The translations under genes were made by a program, and so were the position numbers. Below are positions 9,107 through 16,760 of a stretch of 43,113 bases of DNA, in pieces (the first letter of the stretch is position 1; each line of letters starts with the position of its first letter). Location of the stretch: positions 1 to 43,113 of the forward strand of contig CACLEU010000007.1 of the NCBI GenBank assembly GCA_902606075.1, in the 5' to 3' direction. The notes under the pieces are model-generated. The model was not told where the DNA came from. It made no database searches and saw nothing but the letters and a program-made list of their open reading frames with translations. This stretch comes from an uncultured Pelagibacteraceae bacterium. Its GTDB lineage: Bacteria > Pseudomonadota > Alphaproteobacteria > Pelagibacterales > Pelagibacteraceae.

Positions 9107-10002
9107 TGGATATATATATAAAAATATTTGAAGTTATATTTCCGGTATTTTTTGTCATCGGTGTTGGTTACTATCTTGGAAAAAAAAATCCAAAATTTGA
9201 TACTAATTTTATTACTTATTTTGCTGGTAATATAGGCACACCTGCCATGATTTTCTATACAGTTACAACAACCGGTATTACCTTAAACATTTTCATCAGT
9301 TACTTTTTCTATGCAGTTATAATGATAATTGGTTTTGCAATTATTGGTTTGGTGTTACTTTTCTTCCTTAAAAAGGACCTTAGTATGGAGCTGCCTCCGC
9401 TTATACTTCCCAATACTGGAAATATGGGTGTTCCTATTTGTCTTTTTGCATATGGTACTCAAGGTTTAGGTGTAGCCTCTGCTGTTGCTTCAGTTATTAT
9501 TTTGTTTCATTTTACTTTAGGAGTTTTTTTAGCTAAAAAAAAATTTTCGTTCGATATTCTTATTAAAAGTCCGCCAGTTTATGCAATTATTATTTCTGTT
9601 TTTTTCTTATATTTTAAAATCAAAACTCCAATATTTTTAGAAAACACTACTTTCTTATTAACTTATGCCACTATTTTTTTGGTTTTAATGTCTTTAGGTA
9701 TAGCATTAACACGATTTAAATTTTCTTTAAAAAACTCAATTATTATGTCTCTTTGTCGAGTTCTATTAGGACCTATAATAGCCTACACTATTATATATAA
9801 TTTTAAACTATCTGGTCTAGCTGCAGGTGTATTACTTATACAAAGTGCAATGCCTAGTGCTATATTAAATTATTTAGTTGGAAGTATGTACTCACCCAAA
9901 AAAGTAGTAGATAATATTGCTAGCACTATAGTAATATCAACTTTAATTTCATTTATAACAATTCCAATAGTTGTATTCTTTGCTTTAAAATACTTTAATT
10001 AA
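9106..10002 (+). CDS. AEC-family (auxin efflux carrier-like) transporter
   Basis: 298-residue inner-membrane protein with about ten hydrophobic helices. It fits the bacterial Mem_trans/AEC family: YIKIFEVIFPVFFVIGVGYYLGKK at the N terminus, LPNTGNMGVPICLFAYG in the middle and LIQSAMPSAILNYLVGSMY in the last third, all conserved family stretches. Bacterial members are usually assigned to organic-acid transport, but the substrate cannot be inferred here. It overlaps the GT2 gene by one base, which looks like compaction rather than functional linkage. Confidence 0.88.
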   Translation: MDIYIKIFEVIFPVFFVIGVGYYLGKKNPKFDTNFITYFAGNIGTPAMIFYTVTTTGITLNIFISYFFYAVIMIIGFAIIGLVLLFFLKKDLSMELPPLILPNTGNMGVPICLFAYGTQGLGVASAVASVIILFHFTLGVFLAKKKFSFDILIKSPPVYAIIISVFFLYFKIKTPIFLENTTFLLTYATIFLVLMSLGIALTRFKFSLKNSIIMSLCRVLLGPIIAYTIIYNFKLSGLAAGVLLIQSAMPSAILNYLVGSMYSPKKVVDNIASTIVISTLISFITIPIVVFFALKYFN

Positions 10003-10020
10003 TCTATATCCTCATACTAT

Positions 10021-10875
10021 ATGAAGGCTATAACTTTCAATCTTTTAGCATGGGTGATGCTACCCATAATGGATGGTTTTGCGAAATACTTAAGTTATGA
10101 ACTTCCAGTTCTCCAAATCACTTGGGCCAGATATTTTTTCACAGTGTTATTTACTTTTCCTTTAATGTTTTTTTTCTTTAAAAAGTATTTAGTTTGGACT
10201 GACAAACCAAAATTGCAATTAATTAGAGGTTTAATCTTATTAACCGCAAACATATGTTTTTTTTACTCAATTTCAGTCATTTCGCTTCCTAAAGCATTGA
10301 CACTTGCATTCATTGCTCCACTAGTTGTAACCGCTTTCTCTCCTATTTTTTTAGGTGAGTCAGTAGGCTATAGAAGATGGACTGCGGTTATAATTGGATT
10401 TATAGGATCTTTAGTCGTTATTAGACCAGGTTTTGTTGAAATAAATTTAGCAAGTTTAGCGGCACTTGGAACAGGTATTATGTATGGTTTTTATTTAATA
10501 ATTACTCGTAAGCTTAGTACCTCAGATAACCCATTGCTAACTTTATTATTAACGGGTGTAGTAGGGGCCATTATCGCCACAACTTTCATGCCTTTTGTTT
10601 GGGTATCTCCAACTTTTAATCAATGGTCTATAATGGCGGCAATTGGTTTATTTGCGTGCATAGGTCATCTTTTTATTATTTTATCTTTAAAGTATGCTGA
10701 TGCATCCAAATTAGCTCCATTTAGCTATTTTGAGATTGTAACTAATATAATTATTGCTTATTATTTCTTTAGTGATCTACCGGATAGTTGGACTTTTCTA
10801 GGATTGTTTATCATTGTTTTCAGCGGAATTTATATTTCTAGGAGAGAGAATATTGTTAAGAACGCTAAAATATAG
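10021..10875 (+). CDS. EamA/DMT-family transporter
   Basis: 284-residue membrane protein with about ten predicted helices and the two EamA repeats of the drug/metabolite transporter superfamily (around residues 3-135 and 145-275). Recognisable pieces are ITWARYFFTVLF and FYSISVISLPKALTLAFIAPLVVT in the first repeat, and LSLKYADASKLAPFSYFEIV in the second. SAR11 genomes carry many such carriers. The substrate is unknown. It is the last gene before a gene-free spacer and the methyltransferase/recombinase region. Confidence 0.9.
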   Translation: MKAITFNLLAWVMLPIMDGFAKYLSYELPVLQITWARYFFTVLFTFPLMFFFFKKYLVWTDKPKLQLIRGLILLTANICFFYSISVISLPKALTLAFIAPLVVTAFSPIFLGESVGYRRWTAVIIGFIGSLVVIRPGFVEINLASLAALGTGIMYGFYLIITRKLSTSDNPLLTLLLTGVVGAIIATTFMPFVWVSPTFNQWSIMAAIGLFACIGHLFIILSLKYADASKLAPFSYFEIVTNIIIAYYFFSDLPDSWTFLGLFIIVFSGIYISRRENIVKNAKI

Positions 10876-11303
10876 GTAAATTAAGTGTACTAAATATTGA
10901 AGTAATACTTTAATATCATTACGTAAATTATTGTTTTTATTGAATTTATTACATTAATTTTATTTAATAATTTTATATATTATTAAACCAGTAGTAATAC
11001 TAATAAATCAATTGCTTGATTTAAAAATATTAAAAAACATAGAAGTTTAAGACTTTTTTAATCAAAATATCGTTACTTAGCTATAAAATAGAGCTTTCTA
11101 AAAGTATTGATATTGTTAAATAGTAGAGGGATGCAGTATTTGAATATGCCGTTTAAACGAACATAGAAGGGTCAAATTTAAGCAAATTGTTTTATATGCT
11201 ACAACTAAAGGGTGAAATATAATATTTTCATTTAATAATAGAAAATTGATCAATAATTGTTGATTTTATTAGCTTTTTTAACCATAACATTAACTAAAGA
11301 AGG
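10876..11303. other. 428-bp gene-free AT-rich spacer
   Basis: No credible coding sequence on either strand. It contains a perfect hairpin (AAATCAA, loop TTGC, TTGATTT at 11005-11022) and an AGCT inverted repeat near 11080-11096. A TTTAACC/GGTTAAA pair (11277-11283 with 11302-11308) overlaps the stop codon of the methyltransferase gene. None has a clear U-tract, so I do not call a terminator. In a genome where most gaps are under 50 bp, this length suggests decayed sequence or the edge of an island. Confidence 0.6.
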
Positions 11304-11573
11304 TTAAATTTCGACTTTTTCAGACCTTAATAAACTTACTTTTTTTTTTAACCCACCTCTCCCAGAATAGCCACCAAGCACTCCATCAGACCTAATTACT
11401 CTATGACAGGGTATTTTTGGGGCATATGAGTTATTAGCACAGGCATTTGCTACAGCACGTGCTGCTTTTGGCTGATTTATAGCTATTGCAACGTCTTTAT
11501 AACTTTTAACTGATCCTTTAGGGATCTTTTTAACATATTCCCAGACTTTTTTTTGAAATTTAGTGCCTTTCAT
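11304..11573 (-). CDS. One-domain O6-alkylguanine-DNA methyltransferase family protein
   Basis: 89-residue protein equal to the C-terminal, DNA-binding and alkyl-accepting domain of Ogt/MGMT. It shows FQKKVWEYVKKIPKGSVKSY (helix and start of the recognition region), ARAVANACANN (Arg-finger helix) and the active-site motif IPCHRVIRSDG with catalytic Cys, followed by LGGYSGRGGLKKKVSLL. Because Cys is kept (not Trp as in alkyltransferase-like proteins), it should be able to take alkyl groups from O6-alkylguanine. The usual N-terminal domain is absent, as in other short bacterial members. Its ATG sits directly behind a GC-rich structured segment, with AGGGG nine bases upstream as a possible ribosome site. 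Confidence 0.88.
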   Translation of the reverse strand: MKGTKFQKKVWEYVKKIPKGSVKSYKDVAIAINQPKAARAVANACANNSYAPKIPCHRVIRSDGVLGGYSGRGGLKKKVSLLRSEKVEI

Positions 11574-11578
11574 AAAGA

Positions 11579-11627
11579 AAAACCCCTGTTTCTCTGCACT
11601 TTTTACGGTGCAAAGAACAGTAGTTTT
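11579..11627 (-). promoter_or_regulatory. hairpin next to the methyltransferase start codon
   Basis: Arms 11586-11590 (CTGTT on plus) and 11616-11620 (AACAG) plus inner arms 11595-11599 and 11608-11612 (TGCAC/GTGCA) form a hairpin. A further outer helix (11579-11583 with 11623-11627) is possible. On the minus strand the 3' side carries GGGG then TTTTT just before the ATG at 11573. It could act as an intrinsic terminator of an upstream small RNA, or mask the AGGGG ribosome site. I cannot decide between these. Confidence 0.5.
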
Positions 11628-11760
11628 GGCACGTCGTTGTATGCGCTACCGCCATGCCTTCCGCCCTACGATTTTAGCGCTACTCCGTAGGACTTTCTGC
11701 CCCCTGGGCTTGGTCCTCTCGGCCTTTCCCCAGTCGGCCAGTTAAGGGTTGCCCCTTAAT
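11579..11760 (-). ncRNA. GC-rich structured RNA candidate: small RNA or leader of the methyltransferase gene
   Basis: A sharply GC-rich island in otherwise AT-rich DNA. Read on the minus strand it offers, in order: stem 11753-11759/11742-11748 capped by a GCAA (GNRA) tetraloop; GGCC stem 11736-11739/11721-11724, whose loop can pair CTGGG (11729-11733) with CCCAG at 11704-11708; GCCC/GGGC hairpin 11706-11709/11699-11702; AGGAC/GTCCT helix 11713-11717/11689-11693; CCTACG/CGTAGG helix 11686-11691/11665-11670; GGCAU/GUGCC stem 11654-11658/11628-11632; and a long hairpin 11579-11627 enclosing the AGGGG ribosome-site candidate. Two helices overlap and exclude each other in part. It lacks a tmRNA T-loop and the SRP tetraloop region, and has only a GAAAGUCC resemblance to RNase P. 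Identity unknown; strand inferred. Confidence 0.55.
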
Positions 11761-11834
11761 TAATTAAATTTAACAAATAATACTGGTTGTATGTATCACT
11801 TTTTGATTGATTTAATGATCCTATGTGGATTGTG

Positions 11835-11902
11835 TTAATAACTTTTGTTATTGACAAAGTATTTTTAATAATATATTACTAATGATAATTAATTGTTATC
11901 AA
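11835..11902 (+). promoter_or_regulatory. recombinase promoter region with two inverted repeats
   Basis: A perfect dyad AATAAC-TTTT-GTTATT lies at 11837-11852, and a second, TGATAA-TTAATTG-TTATCA, at 11883-11901. Both right halves share GTTATYRA, and their centres are about 47 bases apart. A -35 TTGACA (11851-11856, full consensus) overlaps the first dyad, with a weak -10 TATTAC at 11874-11879 (17-base spacing). The second dyad lies between the promoter and the ATG at 11913. The layout suits autoregulation or recombinase binding. Confidence 0.5.
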
Positions 11903-11912
11903 TAGTAATTAA

Positions 11913-12866
11913 ATGAATGAACTGACAACAGACCTAAAATCGCTTCATGAGGCAACTTTAAATAACCTCAAAAGTTCTAAAGCAGATAACACTTTAAGAG
12001 CATATAAATCTGACTTTAAAGATTTTGGGGCTTTTTGTGCTAAGCATGGTTTAAATTCTTTGCCATCTGAGCCTAAAATAGTTTCTTTATATCTTACCTA
12101 TCTTTCTAAAAATTCAAAAATCAGCACTTTAAGAAGAAGATTAGTTTCAATTAGCATGGTTCATAAACTAAAAGGCCATTATTTAGATACAAAACATCCA
12201 ATTATTGTTGAAAACTTAATGGGAATAAGAAGGGTAAAGGGAAGTATTCAAAAAGGAAAAAAACCTATATTAATCAATCATTTAAAATCTATAATTAACG
12301 TAATAAATGAACAAAAAATTCAGAATATTAAGAAGTTTAGAGACAAATCAATAATATTAGTTGGCTTTGGAGGTGGATTTAGACGAACTGAATTAATTTC
12401 AATCGATCATGAAGATTTAGAATTTGTACCTGAGGGACTCAAAATCACTATTAAAAAATCAAAAACTGATCAATTCGGTGAAGGGATGATTAAAGGTCTA
12501 CCCTACTTCACCAATGAAACTTATTGTCCAATTGTCAATCTTAAAAAATGGCTAGAAATTTCTAAAATTAAATCTGGACCTATTTTTAGAAGATTTTCTA
12601 AAGGTTTATCTCTAACAGAGAAAAGATTAACTGACCAATCAGTAGTTTTATTAATGAAAGAATATCTAAATTTAGCAGGGATTGAGAATAAAAATTTTGC
12701 AGGTCATAGTTTAAGATCAGGTTTTGCAACTGTTGCTGCTGAGTCTGGTGCTGATGAACGTAGTATTATGGCAATGACCGGTCACAAAACAACGCAAATG
12801 GTAAGAAGATACATAAGAGAGGCAAATATTTTTAAAAACAATGCATTAAATAAAATTAAAATTTAA
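11913..12866 (+). CDS. Tyrosine recombinase / phage-type integrase
   Basis: 317-residue site-specific recombinase. The N-terminal SAM-like core-binding domain spans about residues 10-95 (DNTLRAYKSDFKDFGAFC). The catalytic domain follows with FRRTEL (first Arg, near residue 159), HSLRSGF (His-x-x-Arg, near 265), TGHKTTQMVRRYIRE (second His, and Tyr nucleophile near 293). All catalytic residues are present, so it is probably active. It is a single gene with no phage structural neighbours. It converges on and overlaps an FkbM gene by 11 bases. Context suggests it marks an island carrying surface-glycan genes, though a domesticated chromosomal recombinase is also possible. Confidence 0.92.
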   Translation: MNELTTDLKSLHEATLNNLKSSKADNTLRAYKSDFKDFGAFCAKHGLNSLPSEPKIVSLYLTYLSKNSKISTLRRRLVSISMVHKLKGHYLDTKHPIIVENLMGIRRVKGSIQKGKKPILINHLKSIINVINEQKIQNIKKFRDKSIILVGFGGGFRRTELISIDHEDLEFVPEGLKITIKKSKTDQFGEGMIKGLPYFTNETYCPIVNLKKWLEISKIKSGPIFRRFSKGLSLTEKRLTDQSVVLLMKEYLNLAGIENKNFAGHSLRSGFATVAAESGADERSIMAMTGHKTTQMVRRYIREANIFKNNALNKIKI

Positions 12867-13605
12867 CTTTTAAAAGATTAGAATTTTCTCTTAAAAAAAC
12901 ACAATCAAATTGTAATAAATAAGAATCTTGATCACCTAATCTTTTTAAATCATAAATATCATATAAAATAAAATTATTATTTTGCATGTAAGAGATAACA
13001 TCATAAAATAAAGGCGATCCTTTATTATATTTGTGAAGAGAAACTTCAAGTATTATAACTTCAAAATTATTAATTAACTCTTTAAGACCCGATATAATCT
13101 TTAATTCTGCACCTTGAACATCAAGCTTAATTAGATTAGATTTGGTATTTTTTATTTCATTCGGAAGCTCATTATAGAGTAAAGATGATTTCACTTTCTT
13201 TATTTTTCTAGAATAATTTGTTTGCTCTTCAAAGATTGATGAACCAGATTCCATTGAATAAAAATCGTAATCTTTTTCATCATCAGATAGTAATGTAATT
13301 TTATAATCTATATTTTTGTTACTTGACTTAAGCTTATCTAAATATTTTATATTATTATCATCTGCGTCGAAAAGAATATATTTAGAATTAGGAAAAAAAT
13401 TTAATAATCTATTTGTCCAAAAACCCCTAAAGCAACCAACATCTACTATATAATCTGGATTAAAATTTTTATTCTTTAAAGAAGTAATAATTATATCAAG
13501 ATTAGTAACTTGATTACGATTTTGAAATTTATGGTTTATTTTAAATGAAATTGGTAATATCTTTTTTAGAAAAATGATAAATTTTGATAATAATTTATTA
13601 AACAT
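12856..13605 (-). CDS. FkbM-family methyltransferase
   Basis: 249-residue SAM-dependent methyltransferase of the FkbM family, which O-methylates sugars or polyketides and is common in surface-polysaccharide clusters. The SAM-binding motif is YIVDVGCFRGFWTNRLL near residues 52-68. FDADDNN follows as the acidic loop. LIKLDVQGAELKIISGLKEL is the conserved family D(V/I)(E/Q)G.E motif. The last gene of a three-gene minus-strand block (FkbM, GT4, FkbM), it ends inside the convergent recombinase gene. Confidence 0.85.
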   Translation of the reverse strand: MFNKLLSKFIIFLKKILPISFKINHKFQNRNQVTNLDIIITSLKNKNFNPDYIVDVGCFRGFWTNRLLNFFPNSKYILFDADDNNIKYLDKLKSSNKNIDYKITLLSDDEKDYDFYSMESGSSIFEEQTNYSRKIKKVKSSLLYNELPNEIKNTKSNLIKLDVQGAELKIISGLKELINNFEVIILEVSLHKYNKGSPLFYDVISYMQNNNFILYDIYDLKRLGDQDSYLLQFDCVFLRENSNLLKVKF

Positions 13606-13609
13606 AAAG

Positions 13610-14557
13610 TTATTTATTTATTAATTTCAGCCATTTATTGATTATTAAATTTAAATGATAATTTCGAGAAAATTTAACACAATTATTAATTAGTTTTTTT
13701 CTAGATTTTAAATTCATATTAGCAATTTGTATTATAAGTTTAGCGATATCGTTATAATTAGATAATTTAAAACTATTTTGGTGGTTTGAAATCTCAGCTA
13801 CAGCAGTATGTCCAAATGTTATGATAGGTAATCCACAAGCAAATGACTCTATTGCATTTAAACAAAAAGTCTCATCATAACCTAGACAAATCATGGCTAA
13901 AGATTTTCTATAAAAACTAATTAAAGTTTGTTTATTTACCCTACCCTTATAATAAACATTATAATTAGATAACCTTTTAAGGTTATATTTTTCTAAATTG
14001 CTTTTACTAATTCCAAAAATAAATAATTTAAATTTTTTATTTTTTGAATATATATCGTTTATCCATATATCAATTACTTTATCTAATCCTTTATTTCTTT
14101 GAACAGACCATACAAAAAAAGGTTTTCTTTTATAATTGACTGAAACGTCTTCAAATTCTTTACTTAGAAAGTTTGGTATTACCAAATTTTTATTAAAAAA
14201 ATAAAGTTTAGATGTATTATCATATAAGTACTTACTGTTATAAACTGCATTAATTTTATTTCGAATAATAGAAAAAATTTGTTTTTTTCTAATTGCTTTC
14301 TCTACTTGTAATTTATTATGTAACCATAAATAATTATTTTGTGCATTTACTTTGTCAAAAATTTTGGCATCATTTGAACTAATAATGTTATTCCACTTTA
14401 TTTTATAAATTCTTTTTGTAATTTTATTGCTTATATGACATTTAATTCTACGTTTTTTTAATACTTTGAAAAGATTTACGTTAAGTGTCTCTATCCCCCC
14501 GAGGTTTTTTTTGTTTAAATTTTTTTTAGTATTGTAATAAATTAGTGTATTTGACAT
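13610..14557 (-). CDS. GT4-family glycosyltransferase
   Basis: 315-residue GT-B glycosyltransferase. It begins with GGIETLNVNLFKVLKKR, typical of the acceptor-domain glycine loop. The C-terminal donor domain contains FVWSVQRNKGLDKVIDIW, YKGRVNKQTLISFYRKS and the nucleotide-sugar motif GYDETFCLNAIESFACGLPIITF, an E.F....E..A.G.P pattern. The protein is small for the family. It lies between two FkbM methyltransferases (stop-to-start spacing of four bases or less), which supports assembly and methylation of a surface glycan. Confidence 0.85.
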   Translation of the reverse strand: MSNTLIYYNTKKNLNKKNLGGIETLNVNLFKVLKKRRIKCHISNKITKRIYKIKWNNIISSNDAKIFDKVNAQNNYLWLHNKLQVEKAIRKKQIFSIIRNKINAVYNSKYLYDNTSKLYFFNKNLVIPNFLSKEFEDVSVNYKRKPFFVWSVQRNKGLDKVIDIWINDIYSKNKKFKLFIFGISKSNLEKYNLKRLSNYNVYYKGRVNKQTLISFYRKSLAMICLGYDETFCLNAIESFACGLPIITFGHTAVAEISNHQNSFKLSNYNDIAKLIIQIANMNLKSRKKLINNCVKFSRNYHLNLIINKWLKLINK

Positions 14558-15300
14558 TATTTACTATAATTTGTACTCATAAAAAGTAAATCATCGTGAT
14601 TCCAATTAATCAATTTATATTCATTATTAATCAAAAATTTATATACATCCGAGTCCATAATTTCTTTAATATTTTTTTCATAAAATTCTTTTTGATTTGA
14701 GAATATAAATTCAAGCAAGATAAGTTTAGGTTTGTATTTTTTCAAGTTAAACCCCTTTAAAACATTAATTTCATTACCTTCTACATCAATAGAAACAAAA
14801 TCAATCTGCGTGTCTTTAAATTTACTATTCTCAATAATATTATCTAAAGTATTAGAGTTTATTTTTTTTATTTCTTTTGCGTTTGATCCAAATTCTTTTG
14901 AAATTGTATTTTTAGCAGCTCTATTATGATGAAAAAATAAATCAACTTCTCCTATATGATCAGTTATTGCTACTTGTATATTTTCATCGTTTTTCCTAAA
15001 AAAATTAAACATGTCTATTGAGCTATAATCTATATCTATATTTATTCCTTTCCAACCTGACTTGTATAATAAATATGTATGATTATTTAAAAAAGGATGA
15101 TGACACCCGACATCTATATATATACCATTATTTTTTGAATTTAGTAATTTTATAATTATCAGATCTACACCCCAATGTGAATAGGCCAGCCTAGGTTTCA
15201 TTTTGGCTTTTAAAAATTGAAAATAAAAATAAAAGAATTTGAATACATTTTTTTTTTTTGAATATAGGTATTTATTTTTAATCTTTTCTTCGATTTTCAT
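14557..15300 (-). CDS. FkbM-family methyltransferase
   Basis: 247-residue FkbM methyltransferase, distinct from the one at 12856-13605. The N terminus is basic and aromatic. The SAM site is GIYIDVGCHHPFLNNHTYLLYKSGWKGINID near residues 79-109, in which the HHP form is typical of a large environmental subgroup. IDFVSIDVEGNEINVLKGF near 165-185 is the second family motif. Its target is probably a sugar hydroxyl of the glycan made by the adjacent GT4 enzyme (inference). It starts four bases downstream of the hom stop codon, so the island is read in the same direction as the housekeeping operon. Confidence 0.87.
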   Translation of the reverse strand: MKIEEKIKNKYLYSKKKNVFKFFYFYFQFLKAKMKPRLAYSHWGVDLIIIKLLNSKNNGIYIDVGCHHPFLNNHTYLLYKSGWKGINIDIDYSSIDMFNFFRKNDENIQVAITDHIGEVDLFFHHNRAAKNTISKEFGSNAKEIKKINSNTLDNIIENSKFKDTQIDFVSIDVEGNEINVLKGFNLKKYKPKLILLEFIFSNQKEFYEKNIKEIMDSDVYKFLINNEYKLINWNHDDLLFMSTNYSK

Positions 15301-15303
15301 TAA

Positions 15304-16593
15304 TTAAAATAATCTTATTAACACTGGTTTTTTTAAAATTTCTTTATTTTTTTCTAAACCTCTCAATAATCGATTTGAATTAATCTGTTTAGTTTTGTGT
15401 GTAATTATTACAATAGATGCTTTCTGTAATTTGTTATAAGGTATTTGAATCATTCTCTGGATTGATATCTTGTTTTTAGCTAAATTTTTTGTAATTTCTG
15501 AGAGTACACCAGGTTTATCTTTAACTTCAAAACGTAGATATAGAGAATTTTCATAATTATTAACGTCAAAAGCTGAAATATTTTTTCTATTTTTATTGGA
15601 TATACCAAATGGATTTTTAATATTTCCTCTTAAAATAGACAATAAGTCAGACATTAAAGCCGAAGATGTAGGACCTGGACCAGCGCCCTCCCCTTGTAAT
15701 ATACTTTGACCAACAGGATTTCCATCTAAAATTACCGCGTTCATAACGCCGTTAACATTGCCTATATAACTATTTTTTTTAACTAGACAGGGATGTACTC
15801 TCTCAAACAATTTGTTATTCAAAATTTCAGTAATGCCTAACAATTTTATTTTTAAATTTAATTGATTTGCAATTTCAAAATCTTTAGGTTCTATATTTTC
15901 TATACCTTCCATTAATAAATTATTTTTGGAAATTTTTCTTTTAAAAGCTAAAGATGAAAGAATTCTTACTTTTGCTAATGTATCATAACCATTTATATCC
16001 AATTTTGGATCCCCTGGCTCAGCATATCCTAAATTTTGTGCTTTTTTTAAAACATTACTGAAATTATCATTTGTTTTATCCATTTCAGATAGGATATAAT
16101 TACATGTACCATTTAAAATTCCATATACTTTAGTTATTTTATTAGTGGACAAGCCTTCTTTTATTGTTCGTAGTATAGGAATGCCACCACCTACAGATGC
16201 TTCAAATTCAAGATTTACTTTTTCACTCTCTGCAATCTTGCTTAAGTAATCTCCATGCTTAGAAATTAGAGCTTTGTTTGGAGTTATAACATGTATGCCA
16301 TTTTTCAATGCTTTTTCTACAACTTTTTTTGAAGTTCCATCTGATAAACCAATGCATTCAAATAAAATATCTATTTTATTTTTATCAATAATATTTAAAG
16401 GGTTTTGATAAAAGATTTTTTTGTTAATCTTAAATTTTCTTTTTTTATTTTTGTCTTTAGCTGAAATCGCTACTATATTGATATTTTTACCAGTCAATAA
16501 TTTTACTTCTTTTTTCTTAATTTTAAGTTCGTTATAGAGATGATTTCCAATTTGTCCTAAACCAATAACAGCAATATTTATTTTATTTTTCAT
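15304..16593 (-). CDS. hom: Homoserine dehydrogenase
   Basis: Reduces aspartate semialdehyde to homoserine, the branch to threonine and methionine. The 429 residues show the Rossmann motif GLGQIGNHLY near 11-20, the catalytic region NGTCNYILSEM with the downstream GYAEPGDPKLDINGYD, and a C-terminal ACT domain (about 350-425, LRFEVKDKPGVLSEITKNLA) for allosteric control. This is the ordinary monofunctional length. Its ATG overlaps the stop of the small lipoprotein gene (ATGA), placing it last in the rplM-rpsI-argC run. Homoserine feeds the MetY reaction encoded a few kilobases away. Confidence 0.95.
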   Translation of the reverse strand: MKNKINIAVIGLGQIGNHLYNELKIKKKEVKLLTGKNINIVAISAKDKNKKRKFKINKKIFYQNPLNIIDKNKIDILFECIGLSDGTSKKVVEKALKNGIHVITPNKALISKHGDYLSKIAESEKVNLEFEASVGGGIPILRTIKEGLSTNKITKVYGILNGTCNYILSEMDKTNDNFSNVLKKAQNLGYAEPGDPKLDINGYDTLAKVRILSSLAFKRKISKNNLLMEGIENIEPKDFEIANQLNLKIKLLGITEILNNKLFERVHPCLVKKNSYIGNVNGVMNAVILDGNPVGQSILQGEGAGPGPTSSALMSDLLSILRGNIKNPFGISNKNRKNISAFDVNNYENSLYLRFEVKDKPGVLSEITKNLAKNKISIQRMIQIPYNKLQKASIVIITHKTKQINSNRLLRGLEKNKEILKKPVLIRLF

Positions 16594-16760
16594 TTGTTTA
16601 TATCTGGATAATCTTTTTTTAATCCTTCGTTTTCTATTAACTTTTTGAACTCTTCAAATGTTAAATTATCATTTATATCAATTTTAGTAGATTTATTGTC
16701 ATTTATATTTTTATTACAAGATAATAAAAATGTAAAAAAAATTAACAATATTAATCTCAT
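16590..16760 (-). CDS. Small predicted lipoprotein (56 aa)
   Basis: Found by hand translation from the ATG at 16760-16758 to the TGA at 16592-16590. The protein starts MRLILLIFFTFLLSC, a short signal peptide ending in a lipobox-like LLSC. It is followed by an Asn/Lys-rich spacer and TFEEFKKLIENEGLKKDYPD, a short helical segment. It overlaps argC upstream by one base (TAATG) and hom downstream by four (ATGA). That precise fit between two real genes argues that it is translated. Signal peptidase II would process it to a peptide of about 42 residues anchored by its Cys. I recognise no family. Confidence 0.72.
   Translation of the reverse strand: MRLILLIFFTFLLSCNKNINDNKSTKIDINDNLTFEEFKKLIENEGLKKDYPDINK

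Noticed and set aside
11277..11308. Inverted repeat at the methyltransferase stop as a terminator
   Set aside because: Arms TTTAACC/GGTTAAA are AT-rich with an 18-base loop and no U-tract follows on the transcribed strand.
11563..11745. 60-codon plus-strand open frame across the GC-rich segment
   Set aside because: It runs antisense through the structured RNA, has no ribosome site, and its Arg/Phe/Pro-rich product looks unlike any protein in this AT-rich genome. Composition explains the open frame.
11579..11760. Reading the GC-rich segment as tmRNA to go with smpB
   Set aside because: No T-loop (GTTCGA or similar), no CCA-bearing acceptor stem and no tag reading frame on either strand.
11579..11760. 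Reading the GC-rich segment as RNase P RNA
   Set aside because: Only the short GAAAGUCC resembles the P4 region. The segment is about half the needed length and lacks the other conserved regions.
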